A stretch of 64,000 bases of DNA, from assembly GCA_035353395.1 (NCBI GenBank), contig DAOPZL010000010.1:1-64000 (forward strand). The letters run 5' to 3'. Source of the stretch: UBA1801 sp035353395 (lineage in GTDB: Bacteria; Acidobacteriota; Holophagae; Holophagales; Holophagaceae). The number at the start of each line of letters is the position of its first letter. The stretch's first letter is position 1. Below, in pieces: positions 59,628 through 64,000 of the stretch. A program made the position numbers and the translations under genes. The notes below the pieces were generated by a model. That model did no database searches. It saw only the letters and a list, made by a program, of their open reading frames with translations, and had not been told where the DNA came from.

Positions 59628-60470
59628 ATGGACGATTCCGATTTCAAAGGGTGGATCCGGCCGGGGCCCCGCCCCCCGGGGGGGCCGGAGGCCGGGGAAG
59701 GGGAGACCCTGGACTACCTCTGCGGCCACTGGAAGATCTTCCAGTACGCGAAGGGCCACCGGTTCTCCGTGGACGATCTCCTCACCGCCTGGTTCGGCAC
59801 GGTCTGCTGTCCCAGGCCGGGGCGCATCGCGGACCTGGGCTCCGGGATCGGCAGCGTGGGACTCGCGGCCGCCTGGCGCTGCCCGGGTGCGGTGGTCCAC
59901 ACGGTGGAGGCCCAGGCCATGTCGGCGAAGCTGGCCCGGAAGAGTGCCGCCTACAACGGGATCCTGGACCGCTATTTCATCCACGAGGGGGACCTGCGCG
60001 ATCCCGGCCTCTTCCAGGGAGAGGCGCCCTTCGACCTGGTACTCGGCTCTCCGCCTTACTGGCCCGTGGGCACCCGCACGGAGGCCGGCCACCCCCAGGC
60101 CGTTCCGGCCCGGCTGGAGGTGAGGGGGGACGTGGCCGACTATGCGAAGGCCGCCGCCCGACTCCTGGCCCCGGGGGGCGTCTTCGCCTGCGTCTTTCCC
60201 TCCGACCAGCTCGCGCGGGCCTCGGAGGCCTACCGGGCGGCCGGGCTGGTGCTGCTGCGCCGCCAGGACATCCTCTTCAAGGAGGGAGGGGCCTACGGCC
60301 TGGGCCTGTTCGCCGGCAGCCGCGGGCAGGATCTGCCCCCAGGCTTCGAGGAGGCCGCCGGCCTGCCGGTGGTATCCGACCCCGTCGCCATCCGGCGGAA
60401 GGACGGCAGGATCCACCCCAGGATGGCCATGGTGCGCCTGTCGATGGGCTTTCCCCCAGGGTACGTCTAG
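59628..60470 (+). CDS. TrmN6-like class I methyltransferase
   Basis: 280 aa. SAM-binding motif I is IADLGSGIGSVGLAAA. The catalytic GSPPYWP motif resembles the (N/D)PPY of N6-adenine methyltransferases. FQYAKGHRFSVDDLLTAWF is typical of the TrmN6/YfiC family, which methylates A37 of tRNA1(Val). It lies 29 nt after scpB and 71 nt before motA-like. RNA substrate is inferred from the family. Confidence 0.88.
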   Translation: MDDSDFKGWIRPGPRPPGGPEAGEGETLDYLCGHWKIFQYAKGHRFSVDDLLTAWFGTVCCPRPGRIADLGSGIGSVGLAAAWRCPGAVVHTVEAQAMSAKLARKSAAYNGILDRYFIHEGDLRDPGLFQGEAPFDLVLGSPPYWPVGTRTEAGHPQAVPARLEVRGDVADYAKAAARLLAPGGVFACVFPSDQLARASEAYRAAGLVLLRRQDILFKEGGAYGLGLFAGSRGQDLPPGFEEAAGLPVVSDPVAIRRKDGRIHPRMAMVRLSMGFPPGYV

Positions 60471-60541
60471 GCCGTCCGTCCTCCTGGCCCGGAACTTCCT
60501 TCCAGGGAGATTCCTGCCGATACTGCGACAAGAGGGATGCG

Positions 60542-61318
60542 ATGGATCGAGGCACGCTGCTGGGATTGTTTCTGGGGCTCACCCTCCTGGGGGTGGCCAT
60601 CGGGCTGGGGCCCAATCCCAGGATCTTCTTCTACTGGCCGAGCCTGATCGTGGTCTTCGGCGGCATCATCGCCTCCACCCTGATCCGCTTCCCCCTCGAC
60701 AACGTGCGCTCGGCCTTCGGCGTGGCGTCCCGGGCCTTCTTCACCCGCCCCAAGAACCAGTCCGCCCTGGTCCTGGAACTGGTGGGGCTGAGCCAGCGGG
60801 CCCGGCGCGAGGGGCTGCTCGCCCTGCAGAAGAACATCCCCGCCGATCCCTTCATGGCCCAGGGGATCCAGATGGTGATCGACCGCATGGACAAGAACCA
60901 CATCCGGGACGTCCTGGCGGCGGACATCCATGCCACCCACGACCGGCACGGCCTGGGGCAGGAGATCTTCCGTTTCATTGCCGGGGCGGCCCCCTCCTTC
61001 GGGATGGTGGGGACCCTCATCGGCATGGTCCAGCTCTTCGCCAGCATCAAGAATCCCAGCGGCCTGGGGAGCGCCATGGCCCTCAGCCTCCTCTCGACGC
61101 TCTGGGGCGCGGTCATCGCCTATCTCTTCGCCCTCCCGATCTCGGGGAAGCTGGAGCTGAGGGCCAAGGAGGAGGCCCAGAACAAGCAGCTGATCCTCGA
61201 AGGCGTCCTGGGTATCGCCGCGGAGATGCACCCCGCCCAGCTGGAGGAGCAGCTCAACGCCTTCCTCGCGCCCGCGGAGAAGGTGCGGCGGCACTCGGGA
61301 GGACTGGGCCGTGGCTAA
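60542..61318 (+). CDS. motA: MotA-like flagellar stator subunit
   Basis: 258 aa with four membrane segments. MotA signatures: YWPSLIVVFGGIIASTLIRF near TM2, and PSFGMVGTLIGMVQLFASIK with the conserved Pro in TM3. It forms a proton or sodium channel with MotB and drives flagellar rotation. The ATG at 60542 follows AGAGGG. It overlaps motB by 8 nt, so the two are translationally coupled. Confidence 0.9.
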   Translation: MDRGTLLGLFLGLTLLGVAIGLGPNPRIFFYWPSLIVVFGGIIASTLIRFPLDNVRSAFGVASRAFFTRPKNQSALVLELVGLSQRARREGLLALQKNIPADPFMAQGIQMVIDRMDKNHIRDVLAADIHATHDRHGLGQEIFRFIAGAAPSFGMVGTLIGMVQLFASIKNPSGLGSAMALSLLSTLWGAVIAYLFALPISGKLELRAKEEAQNKQLILEGVLGIAAEMHPAQLEEQLNAFLAPAEKVRRHSGGLGRG

Positions 61319-62000
61319 GGTGACCCTGCGGGCCCTGCGCCGGCGGGGGGTGGATTTCGAGTCCCTCTGGCTCATCACCTTCGCCGACCTGATGGTGCAG
61401 CTCATGGCCTTCTTCGCGGTGGTCTATTCCTTCTCCATGCAGGGCCAGGAGCAGATGGGCCAGCTGGTGAAGTCGCTCCAGAAGGCCCTGGGGGTGAAGG
61501 TCGCAGGCACCGAACTGCCGGGCGGCCCGGGCATCCTGCCCGGTTCCACGGGCATCGGGAAGGACCGGGCGGCGGACCTGGAGAAGCTGCTGGCGGACAT
61601 GAAGGCCAGCAGCGGGCCGGACGAAGGCGTCCGCATGCGCATCGTCACCTTCCGGGGCTCCATCCTGTTCGATGAAGGCAGCGCGGTCGTGGACACGGCG
61701 TTCCAGCCCCTGATGACGCGGATCTCCCGGCTGGTGGGCGAATATCCGGGATTCACCCTGATCTGCGAAGGCCACGCGGCGCCGGGGGAGCGGTCGAAGG
61801 CGGGGGGCGACGCCCTGGAGCTCAGCGGCCAGCGGGCCCAGGCGATCGTCCGGTTCCTGGCCCTCCAGGGGCTGGACATGAAGACCATCGCCGCCGAGGC
61901 CCACGGGGATGCCCAGGTCGAGGGGGATCCGAGCAGTCCGGAAGGGCGGTCCTTGCAGCGGCGGGTGGTGTTCCGGTTCCAGCGGGTGGCCGAAAGATGA
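61311..62000 (+). CDS. motB: MotB-like stator subunit with OmpA domain
   Basis: 229 aa from GTG. One membrane segment (WLITFADLMVQLMAFFAVVY) carries the essential D26. The C-terminal OmpA-like peptidoglycan-binding domain has FTLICEGHAAPGERSK, ALELSGQRAQAIVRFLALQG and EGRSLQRRVVFRF. It anchors the stator to the cell wall. A terminator-like hairpin follows at 62002-62023. Confidence 0.9.
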   Translation: MAKVTLRALRRRGVDFESLWLITFADLMVQLMAFFAVVYSFSMQGQEQMGQLVKSLQKALGVKVAGTELPGGPGILPGSTGIGKDRAADLEKLLADMKASSGPDEGVRMRIVTFRGSILFDEGSAVVDTAFQPLMTRISRLVGEYPGFTLICEGHAAPGERSKAGGDALELSGQRAQAIVRFLALQGLDMKTIAAEAHGDAQVEGDPSSPEGRSLQRRVVFRFQRVAER

Positions 62001-62001
62001 A

Positions 62002-62023
62002 GCGGCCCCCCGGGGGGAGCCGC
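62002..62023. terminator. Bidirectional hairpin between motB and yebC
   Basis: GCGGCCCCC...GGGGG(A)GCCGC forms a strong GC stem between two convergent genes, 1 nt after the motB stop and 23 nt from the yebC stop. Confidence 0.65.
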
Positions 62024-62046
62024 TCCATCAGGAAAGGGTCGGGCCG

Positions 62047-62778
62047 CTACTCCTCGGGTTCCTCGTAGTCGGCGTTGTGCCAGACGTTCTGGACGTCGTC
62101 GTTGTCCTCCAGGAGGTCCAGGAGCTTGAGGAAACTCTTGAGCTTGTCCCCGCTGAGCTGGGTGGAGGTGGAAGGCGCCATGATCAGCTTGGCCTCGATC
62201 TGGGGCAGCTTGGCCGCGTCCACCGCATCCTTCACGGCCTGGTAGCCCTCGGGAGAGGTCTTGATCACCCAGGCATCACCCTCGTTGATCACATCGTCGG
62301 CCCCGGCTTCCAGGGCGACTTCCATGACCTTGTCCTCGGAGACTTCGGACTCCACGACGATCTGGCCCTCTTTGGAGAAGAGGTAGGCCACGGAGCCCTG
62401 GGCGCCCAGCTCGGTGCCGAACTTGGTGAAGTAGCTGCGGATCTCCGGGGTGGTCCGGTTCTTGTTGTCGGTCAAGGCCTCGACCATCATCGCGACCCCG
62501 CCGGGACCGTAGCCTTCGTAGACCACTTCCTCGTAGGTGACGCCCTCGAGTTCGCCGGTGCCCTTCTTGATGGCGCGCTCCCAGTTGTCCTTGGGCATGT
62601 TGTTGGATTTCGCCAGGTCCACCGCGAGCCGGAGCCGGGGATTGGAGCCGATGTCGCCCCCGCCCAGTCTCGCGGCGACCGTGATCTCCTTGAGGATCCT
62701 GGTGAAAGCCTTGCCGCGCTTGGCGTCAAGAGCACCCTTCTTGTGCTTGATGGTGGACCATTTACTGTGGCCAGACAT
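62047..62778 (-). CDS. yebC: YebC/PmpR-family regulatory protein (TACO1 family)
   Basis: 243 aa. The start MSGHSKWSTIKHKKGALDAK and RGKAFTRILKEITVAAR are diagnostic. Acidic C-terminal domain and late LLDLLEDNDDVQNVWHNADY are also typical. These proteins relieve ribosome stalling at proline-rich stretches and/or regulate transcription. This genome has many proline-rich proteins, which fits the former role. The ATG at 62778 follows AGGGAGTAACGC. Confidence 0.95.
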   Translation of the reverse strand: MSGHSKWSTIKHKKGALDAKRGKAFTRILKEITVAARLGGGDIGSNPRLRLAVDLAKSNNMPKDNWERAIKKGTGELEGVTYEEVVYEGYGPGGVAMMVEALTDNKNRTTPEIRSYFTKFGTELGAQGSVAYLFSKEGQIVVESEVSEDKVMEVALEAGADDVINEGDAWVIKTSPEGYQAVKDAVDAAKLPQIEAKLIMAPSTSTQLSGDKLKSFLKLLDLLEDNDDVQNVWHNADYEEPEE

Positions 62779-62804
62779 GCGTTACTCCCTTTTCGTTCAA
62801 GAAT

Positions 62805-63524
62805 TCAGCCGCGCAGAGCGCGCTTGGAAACACGTGCGTATGGAGGAGGCTCCTGGCGGACCATGGGTCTCTCCAGCATGAACTGGTACCACTGCTCTCC
62901 ATAGACTTTCATCTTCATGGCCTTGTTGTTCTGGAGAAGGTTCCTGTTGGTCAGCAGGCGGTCATCCCCCTCGCAGACCTTGAGCCCCTTGTTGAGCACC
63001 TCGATGGCGGCGTCCCGCTCGTGGACCTCGTTGAGGAAATAGGCGTAGACGGCATAGACCAGGCTCTCCTTCTTGCCCGACTTCATCGCCACGGCGAAGG
63101 AGTCCTTGGCCTGCTTCTTCTCCCCCCGCTTCCACTGGAGGACCGCCAGCATGACCTTGGCGATGTAGTGCTGGGAGCTGGCCGAGCGGAGCAGGGGTTC
63201 GGCCTCCTCGTTCTTCCGCCTCAGGTACTGGATCACGCCGATCTGCCCGTCGATGGAGCCTTTCACGAGGAACTGCCAGGAGCTGAGCTTGTAGCCTTCC
63301 TTGATGGTCTCGATGGCGGGTTCGAACTGCTGCTTCTTCAGTTGTTCGCCGGCGCGGTTGAAGATCTTCTCCAGCTTCGCCTGGGTCTTGCGGCCCAGGT
63401 AGATGAACAGACCGAGGCCCAGGAGGATGCCCAGGGGCGCGCTCAGCCACGGACTGACCTGCAGGAAAACGAGAAGGCCTCCCGCGGCGATGGAAAGGGC
63501 AAGGCCCAGCGAAAAGTTGATCAC
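62805..63524 (-). CDS. Membrane-anchored TPR-like protein
   Basis: 239 aa. Two N-terminal membrane segments (FSLGLALSIAAGGLLVFLQV; LGILLGLGLFIYLG) precede a helical-repeat region with TPR-like units: AGEQLKKQQFEPAIETIKEG, MLAVLQWKRGEKKQAKDSFA, FLNEVHERDAAIEVLNKGLK. No enzyme motif. It may be a membrane scaffold. It is 26 nt upstream of yebC on the same strand, so the two may be co-transcribed. Confidence 0.78.
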   Translation of the reverse strand: MINFSLGLALSIAAGGLLVFLQVSPWLSAPLGILLGLGLFIYLGRKTQAKLEKIFNRAGEQLKKQQFEPAIETIKEGYKLSSWQFLVKGSIDGQIGVIQYLRRKNEEAEPLLRSASSQHYIAKVMLAVLQWKRGEKKQAKDSFAVAMKSGKKESLVYAVYAYFLNEVHERDAAIEVLNKGLKVCEGDDRLLTNRNLLQNNKAMKMKVYGEQWYQFMLERPMVRQEPPPYARVSKRALRG

Positions 63525-63600
63525 ACGCGCTCCCCCGATGACCTACCAAGGCCAACCGGCCATTCTACCGCCGTGTACTGGCTCCCGCCAGGGAGGGGGT

Positions 63601-64000
63601 TCAGGCGATCACGCCGCTGCGGGGCCGGGTGGCCTTCCTGCGGCGGACGGTCCGTTTGGCCGAAGTCTCGGCCGCCTCCGTCGCCGGGGCCTTCCGGGGG
63701 CGGCCCGGTCCCCGCTTGGGTTTCGGTTCGGCCTTCCTGGGCTTGTCGGCCTTCTTGGCCGGCTTGACCTTCTTGGTCTTCTGCTTCCGGGCGAGCGCCG
63801 TGGCGGCCCTGCCGGTGACGACCACGCGGGTCCCGTCCTTGAGCTTCTTGACCTTGCTCCCCGCCTTCCGGCCGCGCTTGAGGCTCATCGGGAGGGGGTC
63901 CACGTTCAGGAATTCCCGTTCGAGCGTCTGCTGGAGCTCGAGCATCTCGCCCGCGTCCTTTTCATGGTCGTAGCCGCACAGGTGAAGAAATCCATGGATA
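63601..64000 (-). CDS. ybeY: Endoribonuclease YbeY, 3' part with a basic tail (partial)
   Basis: The gene runs off the window; about 132 C-terminal codons are visible. HGFLHLCGYDHEKDAGEM carries the zinc-binding His residues of YbeY (HxxxHLxGYDH) in the rRNA maturation endonuclease. The normal YbeY end (LELQQTLEREFL) is followed by about 95 additional residues rich in Lys, Arg, Ala and Pro, with KRGPGRPRK, an AT-hook-like motif. Such a tail would bind nucleic acid. The N-terminal half lies outside the window. Confidence 0.88.
   Translation of the reverse strand, partial: IHGFLHLCGYDHEKDAGEMLELQQTLEREFLNVDPLPMSLKRGRKAGSKVKKLKDGTRVVVTGRAATALARKQKTKKVKPAKKADKPRKAEPKPKRGPGRPRKAPATEAAETSAKRTVRRRKATRPRSGVIA

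Overview
The window is GC-rich bacterial chromosome (about two thirds G+C by eye) with short intergenic gaps, many GTG starts and a Gram-negative envelope gene set: lipoproteins, DsbD, a PBP4-type carboxypeptidase, a phosphatidylserine decarboxylase and flagellar/chemotaxis genes. The DUF4388 protein, the hemerythrin, the group 4 hydrogenase and the general style of the proteins suggest an anaerobic or facultative, metal-active member of the Acidobacteriota, perhaps the Holophagae (Geothrix/Holophaga type). This is inference: no rRNA or tRNA gene was seen.

Layout. 1-1.9 kb: a broken ruvC fragment, a flagellin gene with a sigma-28-like promoter, and small remnants. 1.9-7 kb: a tetR-hemerythrin-cupin set, a small exported protein, a MocR-type regulator and an orphan HTH protein. 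7.3-12 kb: alpha/beta hydrolase, DUF3798 binding protein (frameshifted) and M20 amidohydrolase, with a convergent LysR regulator. 12.2-18.8 kb: PDZ lipoprotein, DUF4388/TPR protein, ArsR regulator, flavin reductase, an interrupted MATE exporter and a bacterioferritin. 18.8-22.6 kb: a chemotaxis operon (cheY, chemoreceptor, cheD, exported protein) whose receptor has a stop at codon 3. 22.9-32.2 kb: pepD, a SurA-like lipoprotein, a glutaredoxin-like protein, a three-gene set (PTPS-III, polysaccharide deacetylase with long repeats, ftsK) and dsbD. 32.4-37 kb: a manganese-homeostasis block (DUF475, TerC, DUF502, MntP) with two yybP-ykoY riboswitches, then nth. 37.4-42.6 kb: cold-shock gene with a structured leader, FabD-like acyltransferase, GAF/HD-GYP protein, pseudopilin, dacB and a receiver protein. 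42.7-46.9 kb: ABC transporter with a double permease, and a MoxR ATPase.

The centrepiece is 47.0-58.05 kb: eleven genes encoding a complex I-shaped membrane assembly (NuoA, B, C, D, H, I, J, K, L, M and N counterparts, no NuoEFG) whose catalytic subunit keeps all four nickel-binding cysteines. A HycI-type protease follows it, and hypC-hypA lie divergently upstream. The set reads as a ferredoxin-type, energy-converting group 4 [NiFe] hydrogenase with an unusually complete complex I membrane arm.

58.1-64 kb is a housekeeping run: psd, scpB, a TrmN6-like methyltransferase, motAB-like genes, a YebC regulator, a TPR-like membrane protein and the 3' part of ybeY with a basic tail, which runs off the window.

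Two 100-N runs (29260-29359 and 42649-42748) are assembly gaps; each interrupts a gene. With three single-lesion genes (DUF3798, MATE, chemoreceptor) they show that this is draft-quality sequence, so apparent pseudogenes need confirming from reads.
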